From IMG/VR virus record IMGVR_UViG_3300024999_000162, positions 1 to 46,691 of that record: DNA of 46,691 nt. One strand, written 5' to 3'. Origin of the DNA: a virus. Positions 31,538 to 38,547 of the stretch are shown in pieces. The notes below the pieces were generated by a model. That model worked only from the letters and a program-made list of their open reading frames with translations. It was not told the origin of the DNA and did not search any database. Position numbers and translations under genes: made by a program. Each line of letters starts with the position of its first letter. The first letter of the stretch is position 1.

Positions 31538-31975
31538 CTATTCTCCGATTAGTTCCCTTGCTCTCCGGGCTAACTCCGCGCTGCTGACTTCTACCTCTAC
31601 AGGTCCACCGTCCGCGCCCGTGAGTTCCATCGATACGTTTTCCCTATACTTCTGCGGCAATGCTCCTTTGGTTGCGAATATCAATAGAGTATCTGAGTAT
31701 TTCCGCACTGTTCCACACTCCTGGCCCTGGTAAAAAACCGGCTCCAGAACTCCTTCTACGGCTCTGCGCCTGACTTCTTGTTCTAGTCGATCACAGGCTT
31801 GTTTTTCAGCTTCGCGGAACTTTTCCGTATACTCTGGATCATCCTGCATCCACATATAATGTGCATTTCGCGAAACCCCAGCTAATTCTGCCGCATGGGT
31901 GACGGTTCCTACCTCTGCATAAGCTGCAAGAAAAGCGTCCCTTTTAGGATGTTTACTTTTGCTAAGATCACCCAT
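31538..31975 (-). CDS. terS: Terminase small subunit, 145 aa
   Basis: An N-terminal HTH (FLAAYAEVGTVTHAAELAGVSRNAHYMWMQDDPEYTEKF) is followed by a helical oligomerisation part (REAEKQACDRLEQEVRRRAVEGV) and YSDTLLIFATKGALPQKYREN. This is a common small-terminase architecture in Bacillota phages. Its GC content is higher than that of neighbours, like the island just downstream. It is the second gene of the late operon, well upstream of terL. Confidence 0.9.
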   Translation of the reverse strand: MGDLSKSKHPKRDAFLAAYAEVGTVTHAAELAGVSRNAHYMWMQDDPEYTEKFREAEKQACDRLEQEVRRRAVEGVLEPVFYQGQECGTVRKYSDTLLIFATKGALPQKYRENVSMELTGADGGPVEVEVSSAELARRARELIGE

Positions 31976-32039
31976 AAATCAAATCACCTCGATATTTTAA
32001 GTTAATCCAAGTTATTCTTCGTTAAACGGTAATAATTCG

Positions 32040-32243
32040 TCATTCTGGCATTTCTACTTCCATTTCAATAAGCGTATTTTTCGTAAAGGCAATTTCGCGG
32101 CCATCCTCACGCAAACAAGCGTTACACGTAAAATAGCATTGCAGGTTTTTAAAATCAGCATAATTGCCAGCGTTTAAATTAACCTGCATGTCCTCGTTAC
32201 ATTTACAGCATTTCACATCTACACGATGCAGTTCTTTTGTCAC
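32040..32243 (-). CDS. Zinc-ribbon protein, 67 aa
   Basis: CCKCNEDM (C12-C15 region) and CYFTCNACL (C36, C40, C43 region) form a four-cysteine zinc ribbon with beta strands between. GTG start at 32243 with GGAGG 9 nt upstream. It is the first gene after the presumed late promoter, ahead of the small terminase. Confidence 0.65.
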   Translation of the reverse strand: MTKELHRVDVKCCKCNEDMQVNLNAGNYADFKNLQCYFTCNACLREDGREIAFTKNTLIEMEVEMPE

Positions 32244-32520
32244 CTTTCAGCACCTCCAACACCTTAAACACCTTAAACAAAGCTACCAAAATCATTCTTA
32301 GAGTAATAAGAGGGGTCTAGTTAACCAAAATGACCCTCTAACCATTGTCGTTATTGGTCTAAGAGGCATTTATCATAGGTATACTGTACTATACCTAGTT
32401 TGGCGATTTAGGTATACTGTACTATACCTTTGTTAATGTTTTGTCGCGCCTTATGGTTATTGACCTGGAGGGCATTTTTTGAGCATTAAAACCCTCTATT
32501 AACTCTAAGACAACGCAAAA
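32244..32520. other. Late control region, no gene
   Basis: This 277-bp region holds the two palindromes and the presumed late promoter, listed separately. It also has a leader hairpin at 32309-32339 (AGAGGGGTC with GACCCTCT, 14-nt loop), which would be the first structure in the leftward transcript, and a GAGGG...CCCTC hairpin near 32470-32502 just past the RepL-like gene. Confidence 0.5.
32372..32429 (-). promoter_or_regulatory. Presumed late promoter with two 8/7-bp-arm palindromes
   Basis: Two copies of AGGTATA-CTGTAC-TATACCT lie at 32376-32397 and 32410-32429, identical over 20 bp, with centres 33 bp (about three helical turns) apart. On the minus strand TATGAT (32372-32377) directly follows the first palindrome, and no TTGACA-like -35 exists. 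This is the geometry of an activator-dependent promoter, and it reads into the whole structural operon. The ArpU-like protein at 38800 is a candidate activator; alternatively these are repressor sites. Confidence 0.6.
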
Positions 32521-33027
32521 CTAACTATTATTGTAGGTTTTGAACATATCCACTAGAGTAGCGTTTATAAATCTGCCTCTAAAAAAGATGTACGGATTTG
32601 CAAAGTATTGATACCTGTTACCGACTTTGTTCCTGGCGAATACCTTTTTCTTAACCAGTTTATCCATTGACTTGATGATTGTTAATTTAGTAAATCCCGT
32701 CATTTTTTCAATGTCGTTATGATTAATCGGATTACCGCCACCTTTGGTCAACATTCCACTGTTATAACTGATGCTACCCATGAGCAACACAATAATTCCT
32801 AACTCTGCTCCACTCAACTTTTTTCCCTCGTCAAGAGTGGTAATAACATTCGCCAGTTCATCCGGGAACACTTTCACAAACTTTTTCTCCGGCTGCCATA
32901 ATACGCGATCCTGCTCCGACATATCTTCCCTAAAGCCATAAAAGGTGTTTGTTATGTCCACACCTTTACTTTTCAGTCGATTGGTCGTTTTGGCGAACTC
33001 CTGCAAAATAATATCCTTGTCAGACAC
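32521..33027 (-). CDS. RepL-like winged-helix replication/regulatory protein, 168 aa
   Basis: The C-terminal half is a winged helix: HNDIEKMTGFTKLTIIKSMDKLVKKKVFARNKVGNRYQYFANPYIFFRGRFIN. The NPYIFF.G ending is typical of Bacillota plasmid RepL-type initiators and related phage proteins. The N-terminal half is alpha/beta (WQPEKKFVKVFPDELANVITTLD..). GTG start at 33027. A perfect attenuator-like hairpin lies in its leader, a known control style for rep genes. It may start replication or act as an early regulator. Confidence 0.7.
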   Translation of the reverse strand: MSDKDIILQEFAKTTNRLKSKGVDITNTFYGFREDMSEQDRVLWQPEKKFVKVFPDELANVITTLDEGKKLSGAELGIIVLLMGSISYNSGMLTKGGGNPINHNDIEKMTGFTKLTIIKSMDKLVKKKVFARNKVGNRYQYFANPYIFFRGRFINATLVDMFKTYNNS

Positions 33028-33239
33028 AAATTCACCGCCCTTTTATACAAAACAAAAAGCACCCTCTCGGATGCTCCATAAACAGTATTCGTCTCCCGTT
33101 TTCAGTAGGCCCACACAAATAAAAAAACAATGGTCTAAAATCCCCACACTACCATAATATCACGTCCAAACCCCGAAAACAAGCAAAACTTTCCGTTTTA
33201 ACCGTTTTTCTACCCTCCAAAATAAATATAATAAATGCC
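33028..33239. other. Divergent control region without a gene
   Basis: Between the leftward RepL-like gene and the rightward early genes. It contains the leader hairpin at 33047-33075 and an A/T-rich stretch with several TTTT/AAAA runs. No gene is seen. Confidence 0.5.
33047..33075 (-). terminator. Attenuator-like hairpin before the RepL-like gene
   Basis: On the minus strand AGCATCC-GAGA-GGGTGCT (one G-U) is followed by TTTTTGTTTTG. It lies about 20 nt before the RBS of the gene at 33027, so leftward transcripts from the control region should terminate unless it is bypassed. Confidence 0.75.
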
Positions 33240-33267
33240 TTGCAATTATCTTTAAACCTGCTATACT
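33240..33267 (+). promoter_or_regulatory. Early rightward promoter
   Basis: TTGCAA (33240-33245), 16-nt spacer, TGC-TATACT extended -10 (33262-33267). It is placed 36 nt before the first rightward early gene. Confidence 0.7.
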
Positions 33268-33303
33268 AATAGTTGTAAGACAAAAACAAAGGAGGCCGAT
33301 ACT

Positions 33304-33708
33304 ATGCCGGAACTATACAAAGTAAATAGCGCACCTACAATAGAAAAAATAAGGATGTACGACGAGGACAGGGATACATATTACCGCTTCCAAGAAAATT
33401 ACTTGGAAATGGGAACAAAAAGCTGGGGAATGATCTACAGCACCCCGGAAGAGGCAATAGAGGATGGAAGTACAGTTTTAAACGGTAAAAGTTGTTGTAG
33501 TACAGCAAGGTCGCTGCATGGTTTTAGATTAGAGTTCATGGCAGATGTTAGGGTTTTAGTCCTAACCGGCCAATTCGTAGAAGTCGGTCACGACGACGAG
33601 GACGTGGTGGATGTTGCGGAAATACTGGAAATTTGGGACTATACCGAATTCTGCAACATGGTTTCCGATATCAAGGCAGGGATGTACGAGGAGGAGGACG
33701 AAGAATAA
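33304..33708 (+). CDS. Hypothetical acidic early protein, 134 aa
   Basis: The first early gene, with GGAGG before its ATG and a good promoter upstream. The protein is alpha/beta, with a very acidic end (HDDEDVVDVAEILE.., MYEEEDEE) of the kind seen in DNA mimics and some anti-defence proteins. That is only a resemblance in charge. It is coupled to the RHH gene by TAATG. Confidence 0.65.
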   Translation: MPELYKVNSAPTIEKIRMYDEDRDTYYRFQENYLEMGTKSWGMIYSTPEEAIEDGSTVLNGKSCCSTARSLHGFRLEFMADVRVLVLTGQFVEVGHDDEDVVDVAEILEIWDYTEFCNMVSDIKAGMYEEEDEE

Positions 33709-33863
33709 TGACTAAGCGCACACCAGGCAGACCGGCAGTAGCAGACAAACTAATCTCCAAAACATTCCGCCTCCCACAATCCGACATAGATAAACTGGAG
33801 CGACTAGCCGGACAGCAGGGAATAACAGTAAGCAAACTAATACGCCAACTCATAAACCGCTAA
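33708..33863 (+). CDS. Ribbon-helix-helix regulator, 51 aa
   Basis: ISKTFRLPQSDIDKLERLAGQQGITVSKLIRQLINR is a CopG/MetJ-type ribbon-helix-helix fold: a basic strand, then two helices with the SKLIRQLI ending. Starts at the ATG overlapping the previous stop. It is probably an autoregulator of the early promoter at 33240, though no clear palindrome was found there. Confidence 0.82.
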   Translation: MTKRTPGRPAVADKLISKTFRLPQSDIDKLERLAGQQGITVSKLIRQLINR

Positions 33864-33883
33864 CCAGGCGGTTTTTCTCTTTT
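33855..33883 (+). terminator. Terminator after first RHH gene
   Basis: AACCGC (33855-33860) and GCGGTT (33868-33873) form a 6-bp stem followed by TTTCTCTTTT. It overlaps the end of the RHH gene. Confidence 0.8.
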
Positions 33884-33945
33884 CCGTCATAAAAAAAATT
33901 ATCGCGAATATAGTTATAAAAATCAAGATACAGGGAGGTCTAACC

Positions 33946-34173
33946 ATGAATCAATATTCTTTCTACTATAGAATAGAATCCCACATATTAGGTTATGCGG
34001 CATACTTGAAAATAATAATAGAATCTCCATTAACACCACAGCGAGAACTACAAAGCATGCGAACAATACTATCTCAGCAAACCGGCATTGATGCAGAAGA
34101 ATTTATACCTGTTAGAAAAAGGGAATTTAGGAAAAACAAAAATAATGCTGTTTATGTCTCCGACAACGATTAA
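33946..34173 (+). CDS. Hypothetical protein, 75 aa
   Basis: The helical N-terminal part (ESHILGYAAYLKIIIESPLTPQRELQSMRTILSQQTGID) is followed by a basic tail. GGAGG precedes the ATG and a strong terminator follows, so it forms a one-gene unit. No family. Confidence 0.65.
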   Translation: MNQYSFYYRIESHILGYAAYLKIIIESPLTPQRELQSMRTILSQQTGIDAEEFIPVRKREFRKNKNNAVYVSDND

Positions 34174-34198
34174 ACCTATAAAGGGTTTATTTTTTTTT
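34172..34198 (+). terminator. Terminator of the 75-aa gene
   Basis: AAACC-TATAAAG-GGTTT followed by ATTTTTTTT, starting at the stop codon. Confidence 0.75.
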
Positions 34199-34381
34199 GC
34201 CTATCTTCCTCCCACAATAAAAACAGCTTCGCCACAGTGCCCATACAGCAACGCAAAATACATTGCAGGTGTATTTGTACCTACAATTTGTGTATGGACA
34301 CTACAAGCACGTTTACAGGGGTTTTCGTGTTGTTTCTATAGTAGCGTTTGCGGCAGAGTAGTTCCGGCAGGTATTCGCGCT
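34199..34381. other. Gene-free stretch before second RHH promoter
   Basis: No supported gene. Frames running through it lack ribosome-binding sites. It contains short direct CTACAA/TACAAT motifs but nothing I can assign. Confidence 0.4.
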
Positions 34382-34411
34382 TTGACAACTACCATGATGA
34401 CATGGTATACT
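34382..34411 (+). promoter_or_regulatory. Promoter with RHH-type operator
   Basis: TTGACA (34382-34387), 18-nt spacer, TGG-TATACT (34406-34411). The spacer contains the palindrome ACCATG-ATGA-CATGGT (34391-34406), which directly overlaps the -10. Similar CCATGG palindromes lie in the next promoter (34741-34746, 34757-34762). The RHH protein made from this promoter is the likely binder. Confidence 0.75.
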
Positions 34412-34433
34412 ATTATTGAAAGGGGTGAATACT

Positions 34434-34592
34434 ATGAGCAAAGACAAACGAGTGCGGATTATATTCGATGCTGACATAGATTTTCGTACGGAAATCAAAA
34501 TTCTAGCCGCTAGAAAAGGAAAATCTGTTTCCGAAATTATCCGCGAAGCATTGGAAAAAGTATACCCAAACGAACTAAAAACCCAGCAATAA
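34434..34592 (+). CDS. Ribbon-helix-helix regulator, 52 aa
   Basis: KRVRIIFDADIDFRTEIKILAARKGKSVSEIIREALEKV is a CopG/Arc-like RHH: strand RVRIIF, helix, then SVSEIIREALEKV. AAGGGG precedes the ATG. It probably represses its own promoter and the next one through the shared CCATG/CATGG half-sites. Confidence 0.82.
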   Translation: MSKDKRVRIIFDADIDFRTEIKILAARKGKSVSEIIREALEKVYPNELKTQQ

Positions 34593-34652
34593 TGCGGCTT
34601 GTAGGTTAATTTCAAAAACTTCTCGAAAAACCTTCAAAATACGAAAAAGGCT

Positions 34653-34719
34653 GATACAGCCAGCTAGACTAAGTATTAGCTATACAATTTAGCTTAATCA
34701 CCTTAAATCGTGCTGTATC
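34653..34719 (+). repeat. 8-bp inverted repeat around an A/T-rich loop
   Basis: GATACAGC (34653-34660) and GCTGTATC (34712-34719) are perfect inverted copies. Each is followed by a direct copy of CTAGAC. The 51-nt interior holds CTAA/TTAG and TAGCT repeats. It could be a large RNA hairpin, a cruciform or a protein site ahead of the promoter at 34724. Confidence 0.4.
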
Positions 34720-34723
34720 GGGC

Positions 34724-34752
34724 TAGACGGATATTCTGTACCATGGTAAGAT
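34724..34752 (+). promoter_or_regulatory. Probable promoter with CCATGG operators
   Basis: TAGACG, 17-nt spacer, TAAGAT. CCATGG palindromes lie at 34741-34746 (touching the -10) and 34757-34762 (start site), with 16-bp spacing. The weak -35 means this rests partly on the operator similarity. Confidence 0.5.
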
Positions 34753-34795
34753 GTATCCATGGAACACAACAACTTAATAACGAGGGGGAGCGAAT

Positions 34796-34972
34796 ATGAG
34801 AAGAATGGGTGGCACAAAAGAGGACTATATCGCTGTATTAGCGGAGCAAGAGGAATACCTAAAAGAACTCAGAAGTCGCAAAGAGCAGGACGGATGGGTT
34901 AAAGCAATGATAGCAAGTACAGCGCAGGCGATAGTAGACTTCAAAAAGGCAATGCAAAATTTACCCGCTTGA
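34796..34972 (+). CDS. Small helical protein, 58 aa
   Basis: The frame reads MRRMGGTKEDYIAVLAEQEE and ends AIVDFKKAMQNLPA, one long amphipathic helix pair. GAGGGGGAG precedes the ATG. No family. It is expressed from the CCATGG-controlled promoter. Confidence 0.6.
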   Translation: MRRMGGTKEDYIAVLAEQEEYLKELRSRKEQDGWVKAMIASTAQAIVDFKKAMQNLPA

Positions 34973-35049
34973 ATAAGTACCGGATGGTAACCGGTCGAAA
35001 CTACCCAACCGGGTAGTCGCAGGATAAACTAAATAAGGGGGATACACAC

Positions 35050-35268
35050 ATGAAAATTTACAACGGCGAGAACATCGACATTACGCTGGTAACAGACTTA
35101 GGTGACACTGTAATACCTGCCAAGACCACAGTTGAAGTAGAAATTCCAGAGGATGCAATCTTAAACCTGCACGACCACACCATGTATGTGCAGGAAGAAG
35201 GGAACTGGTACAGCAAGACGGAACAATGCTTCACCGGCGCAGACATGGAAATCTACCTGGAAACATAG
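35050..35268 (+). CDS. Hypothetical protein, 72 aa
   Basis: A beta-rich small protein (IDITLVTDLGDTVIPAKTTVEVEIPEDAI...YVQEEGNWYSKTEQCF). AAGGGGG precedes the ATG. The 77-nt gap upstream carries two hairpins, ACCGG/CCGGT and CTACCC-AACC-GGGTAG. Confidence 0.6.
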   Translation: MKIYNGENIDITLVTDLGDTVIPAKTTVEVEIPEDAILNLHDHTMYVQEEGNWYSKTEQCFTGADMEIYLET

Positions 35269-35458
35269 TCGAAACGCCTTCGGGCGTCAGCAGGAACTTG
35301 TCTACCTGCTCTGAGGATGACAGACAAAGCGCAACGCACATGCAGAAAAGAATAACAAAAACCCCACAGCGCGAACCGGTCTAGTCTGCATGATGCGGAT
35401 CAAAGGGAGCGAACACTGGATACGAGGCGGGATCGACCAACTATGCAGAAAAGGGGAA
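35269..35458. other. Hairpin-rich gap with tiny frames
   Basis: ACGCC-TTCG-GGCGT (35274-35287) is followed directly by AGCAGG...CCTGCT, two stable hairpins without T runs. Frames of 12-23 codons occur (for example MRIKGSEHWIRGGIDQLCRK) but lack convincing ribosome-binding sites, so I call no gene. Confidence 0.4.
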
Positions 35459-35511
35459 GTTTAGGTTTTATCCAAACACCTTCGACGAGGGGATTTTGAT
35501 AAAACTTAAAC
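35459..35511 (+). promoter_or_regulatory. 14-bp leader hairpin before the RBS
   Basis: GTTTAGGTTTTATC (35459-35472) pairs completely with GATAAAACTTAAAC (35498-35511), with one G-U. The loop contains a nested CCTTC/GAGGG hairpin. It ends one base before GGGAGG of the 34-aa gene, so it could control access to that ribosome-binding site. Confidence 0.6.
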
Positions 35512-35524
35512 GGGAGGTAATACA

Positions 35525-35629
35525 ATGGAACGCACAACCGAACAAGACAACTTAGTTGTTTTTGAAATGTTCTACAAAAGGCAAATGCAAGCTGTCGAAA
35601 TGCTGGCAAATGCGACTGGACACATATAA
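35525..35629 (+). CDS. Small protein, 34 aa
   Basis: It reads MERTTEQDNLVVFEMFYKRQ then MQAVEMLANATGHI. A strong GGGAGG precedes the ATG at good spacing, and the regulatory hairpin sits just upstream. No family. Confidence 0.55.
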   Translation: MERTTEQDNLVVFEMFYKRQMQAVEMLANATGHI

Positions 35630-35631
35630 AC

Positions 35632-35715
35632 ATGCTACTAGCAAACATAGGAGTAGCGGCACTGGTTCGCGGGGTAAGCGCTGAACTGCACGACGAAATT
35701 TGTTACATGTACTAA
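35632..35715 (+). CDS. Small protein, 27 aa
   Basis: It reads MLLANIGVAALVRGVSAELH then DEICYMY and starts 2 nt after the previous stop. There is no separate RBS, so it would depend on translational re-initiation. Confidence 0.4.
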   Translation: MLLANIGVAALVRGVSAELHDEICYMY

Positions 35716-35733
35716 CTGGAAGGAGGGGTGTCA

Positions 35734-35904
35734 ATGAAAATTCAAGAAGGCGTTTACGAACATAACGGACACAGAATTCACCGCGAGGATAACGGAAGTA
35801 AGTCAAATTGGTCAACTTCCGTTAATGGAAAAAGGAGGAACCACAAGACACTCAAAGCGGCCAAAAAGTTTATTGACGATAGCACCAGGTCCGCGACTAC
35901 CTAA
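35734..35904 (+). CDS. Small basic protein, 56 aa
   Basis: It begins MKIQEGVYEHNGHRIHREDN and ends NHKTLKAAKKFIDDSTRSATT. The strand-then-helix layout (HRIHRED..WSTSVNGKR..KTLKAAKKFID) is like small AP2/integrase-N-type DNA-binding folds, a weak likeness only. GGAGGGG precedes the ATG. The end overlaps a GCGACT/AGTCGC hairpin. Confidence 0.6.
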   Translation: MKIQEGVYEHNGHRIHREDNGSKSNWSTSVNGKRRNHKTLKAAKKFIDDSTRSATT

Positions 35905-36003
35905 AGTCGCAGTTTTACCAAAGTCTCCTGCCGGGGGTTTTGGTGTTTCCGAGATAGTGGTTAAAAAAATTATGCCGGACGGACCGGCGAGGGAGGAATA
36001 ATA

Positions 36004-36282
36004 ATGAAATACAACGATTTAAGACTAACCAGCATTGACCTGATTGACGGAGAATTCGAGTTAGACGGAACCGGGATTGACTACCTGTTCAAACGCGAAT
36101 CAGCGAAGCAGGTAAATGTTATTCATCAGATGTCAGGGAAGAGCGACACTCCCGAATTAATGTCTCTATCAAAAGCGTTCGCGCTGTACGAGGAATTAAT
36201 CGAGGGTGGGAGCGAAGGAATGTATCCGTACAGGGTCAGGTCTGGCGACCCTGAAAAATTCTTTGCCGGGATGGGGGAATAA
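36004..36282 (+). CDS. Hypothetical protein, 92 aa
   Basis: MKYNDLRLTSIDLIDGEFEL opens an alpha/beta protein with ALYEELIEGGSEGMYPYRVRSGDPEKFF near the end. GGGAGG precedes the ATG. No family. A GCAGGG/CCCTGC hairpin follows in the gap before the next gene. Confidence 0.6.
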   Translation: MKYNDLRLTSIDLIDGEFELDGTGIDYLFKRESAKQVNVIHQMSGKSDTPELMSLSKAFALYEELIEGGSEGMYPYRVRSGDPEKFFAGMGE

Positions 36283-36354
36283 TGCAGGGTTCAGTCCCCT
36301 GCCGAGCGTCTAATGGGCGTTGGGTAGAGGATTGAAAAATAAGGAGGGACTAAA

Positions 36355-36621
36355 ATGCAATATAAACTTACCTGGGAGCGCGAGGAATGCTGCGGTAACT
36401 GTCTGCCGCACCCGAAACCTACATTCAAACCATTGCCGCAGAAGTTTTTAGCGGCAATTAGGGAGTCGGAAGACTTCCAAAGAACTGTGGCCGCAATCCT
36501 CAGTGCCGAAAAGCACACCTGTCCACTGTGCGGATCCGAGTTGCACGACGAGGGAGGAGTTCGGAACTCCTTCTGTGGGAAATGTCAGAATTTTGTGGAG
36601 GTTGGCGAGAGTGACACGTAA
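36355..36621 (+). CDS. Zinc-ribbon protein, 88 aa
   Basis: The C-terminal part has HTCPLCGSELHDEGGVRNSFCGKC, a CxxC...CxxC zinc ribbon (about C56, C59, C73, C76). There is an additional CC..C near the N-terminus. GGAGGG precedes the ATG. It is likely a nucleic-acid-binding or scaffold-type early protein. Confidence 0.65.
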   Translation: MQYKLTWEREECCGNCLPHPKPTFKPLPQKFLAAIRESEDFQRTVAAILSAEKHTCPLCGSELHDEGGVRNSFCGKCQNFVEVGESDT

Positions 36622-36895
36622 AAAACAGCGCACAGTACGTGCAAAAGTTTTGCGCCACACGGTAAAGGGACTTACCCTCCCTCAGTCCATTCAGTTGGTC
36701 AAGGCAATGTTCGATACATGGTCATTCCTTGACCTGCTGAAAGGTTACGGGTTTCAGTACGAGGACACCGTAACCGGACACTGTCCGTCAGATGGCGCAC
36801 CGGAAGGGTATTACACTATAGTCAAAAATAATACACCCGTAGGCAGAATCCCGTTTAACTGCTGTGGGATCTATATAGAGGAGGTGAAAAAATAA
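36611..36895 (+). CDS. Hypothetical protein, 94 aa
   Basis: The GTG at 36611 (MTRKKQRTVRAKVLRHTVKG) has GGAGG 9 nt upstream, inside the previous gene. The longer frame from 36503 merely overlaps the zinc-ribbon gene. The protein has a basic N-terminus, then SIQLVKAMFDTWSFLDLLKGYGFQYEDT and two C-terminal cysteines. No family. Confidence 0.6.
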   Translation: MTRKKQRTVRAKVLRHTVKGLTLPQSIQLVKAMFDTWSFLDLLKGYGFQYEDTVTGHCPSDGAPEGYYTIVKNNTPVGRIPFNCCGIYIEEVKK

Positions 36896-37179
36896 TGGAA
36901 AAATGTAAAAACTGTGCGGATTTAAATATCCGCTACCAAGAACTCGAAACCAAGCACAATGACTTATACAAAACTTTCGAGGACAACAGAAAATCCCGCG
37001 AGGAACACTGCGACATTATTACCCGTGTCGCAAGAGGGGATTCTGTGGCACAAACGGAATTAATTAAGTCACTCCGCGCATTAACGGGACTGACTTTTAG
37101 GGACGCAAAAACCCTTGCCGATAAACTACTCGCATTGCAGATCGGCATGTTGCACACCCTGCCGAACTGCGGTGTTTAG
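36895..37179 (+). CDS. Hypothetical coiled-coil protein, 94 aa
   Basis: CKNCADLN near the N-terminus is followed by a coiled coil (YQELETKHNDLYKTFEDNRKSREEH). The C-terminal half contains GLTFRDAKTLADKLL, reminiscent of the ribosomal protein L7/L12 C-terminal module (GL..AK.LV) in short form. TAATG links it to the previous gene. Confidence 0.6.
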   Translation: MEKCKNCADLNIRYQELETKHNDLYKTFEDNRKSREEHCDIITRVARGDSVAQTELIKSLRALTGLTFRDAKTLADKLLALQIGMLHTLPNCGV

Positions 37180-37296
37180 TTTCTTGTAACTGCTCACGCC
37201 ACATGTGGGCAGGACGGGAGAAATTATGTAGTCCGCTATCCCTGCTCTCTGTTGAGGGCAGCGGTGGAAGGATTATATTAAAAGGGGGATTTTAAA
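37180..37296. other. Structured leader of the DHH-like gene
   Basis: Two hairpins lie in this 117-nt gap: GCCACATGTGGGC, and a CCGCT...AGCGG hairpin with an inner CTGC/GCAG stem. AAGGGGG follows. No gene and no clear promoter. Confidence 0.4.
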
Positions 37297-38331
37297 ATGA
37301 AAAATACTCAAATTGAAACATCCGAAAGACAATGGAATGTATTTCTTGCACCAACTTGGGAAATTGCTAATAACCTGCCATTTACCGCACATTGTACAGT
37401 TGAAACTGAATATGGTAAAAATGTATTGAAAGGCTCTTTACTTACTCTTGCTCATCATGTAGAAGAATTTAAAAATTGCAATTCACCTGCTAATACCTTT
37501 TTACCTGATTTTGTACCAATTAGGAATATGAATATTGTTGCTAGTCATATTGACTTAGACACTATTCTTGGTATTATGGAGATTTTAGGTTATAGGTATT
37601 TTATTCCAAAAGAATTTCTTGTCGCTGCTGAATTTGTTGATTTAAACGGCCCACATCATATATATAAATTCTCTCAAATTATTCAAGATCATTTTAATGC
37701 TTATTGGTCATTTACTGCTGAGAATAGAGCGCAGAGAGTAGAAAAACTTACCAATATCTCTGATGATGTTATAACACATATAAAAACTCTAGAAGAAATC
37801 TTTAGTCTCTATGGAGATAACAAAGATTGGATTGAAAAAGGAAAACTATGGGCAGAAAATGTCCAAAAAGTAACAGAATCAAAGTTACTCATGGAAACCG
37901 AGAATTACCGTGTTTTTAGTACCGACGGCGTTTTCTGTGGAGCAAGTTATTACTCTCCGACCCACCGCACGATCGCCAAAGCGGTAATCAGTTTCAACGA
38001 AAAATTCAAGGCGATCACGGTTAGTTGCTCAGACGGTTCGCTAGACTGCCGCGCACTGGTGCAGAAATTATGGGGACCGGAGGCAGGAGGACATAAGGGG
38101 ATCGCCGGAAGTCCGAGGGGGCAGGTGATGGGCAAAACGGAGTTGAAACGTGCTGTTTATGCCGTCAAGAGAACTTTCTTTAAATCTACCTTCCCCTGTG
38201 AATTGGCGTATGTCGGTTTTTGCGTGGACGATTATCAATGCTACCCCGATTGTGCCGCACTCAAAAAGTGCGTTGAAGGTGTATTTAATTGGGGAAATAC
38301 TGTTACTTTCGATCAAATTAAAGAGGGTTAG
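37297..38331 (+). CDS. DHH/DHHA1-like phosphoesterase-type protein, 344 aa
   Basis: The C-terminal half has SCSDGSLDCRALVQKL..PEAGGHKGIAGSPRG (about 243-275), the GGHxxAAG-type signature of DHHA1 domains. The N-terminal part has VASHIDLDTILGIMEILGY (H84, D86, D88) and NGPHH (about 117-121), where DHH enzymes have HxDxD and DHH motifs. The lone departure is GPHH in place of DHH. The family includes nanoRNases, pAp and c-di-AMP phosphodiesterases. Residues about 1-195 are coded by clearly AT-richer DNA than the rest, so the gene looks chimeric. Activity is uncertain. Confidence 0.6.
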   Translation: MKNTQIETSERQWNVFLAPTWEIANNLPFTAHCTVETEYGKNVLKGSLLTLAHHVEEFKNCNSPANTFLPDFVPIRNMNIVASHIDLDTILGIMEILGYRYFIPKEFLVAAEFVDLNGPHHIYKFSQIIQDHFNAYWSFTAENRAQRVEKLTNISDDVITHIKTLEEIFSLYGDNKDWIEKGKLWAENVQKVTESKLLMETENYRVFSTDGVFCGASYYSPTHRTIAKAVISFNEKFKAITVSCSDGSLDCRALVQKLWGPEAGGHKGIAGSPRGQVMGKTELKRAVYAVKRTFFKSTFPCELAYVGFCVDDYQCYPDCAALKKCVEGVFNWGNTVTFDQIKEG

Positions 38332-38376
38332 TAAAACTTCACGGTTCGGGGTGACCCTTAAACCCAGGGAGGACAC

Positions 38377-38490
38377 ATGAAACAGAAAATAACAGATCTG
38401 TGGTACAAACTGTACTGCAGATATATAGACCAGGAACAGTACGCCAAAGCCGGAACGGTGTTAAAGTTTTCGCTCAGATGCCAAAAATAG
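38377..38490 (+). CDS. Small protein, 37 aa
   Basis: It reads MKQKITDLWYKLYCRYIDQE then QYAKAGTVLKFSLRCQK, amphipathic and basic. GGGAGG precedes the ATG at ideal spacing. No family. Confidence 0.55.
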   Translation: MKQKITDLWYKLYCRYIDQEQYAKAGTVLKFSLRCQK

Positions 38491-38547
38491 CCGCCTACCA
38501 AAATCCGGTTTGTGGTCAACCATAAAACCACAGAAGGAGGAATCTTG

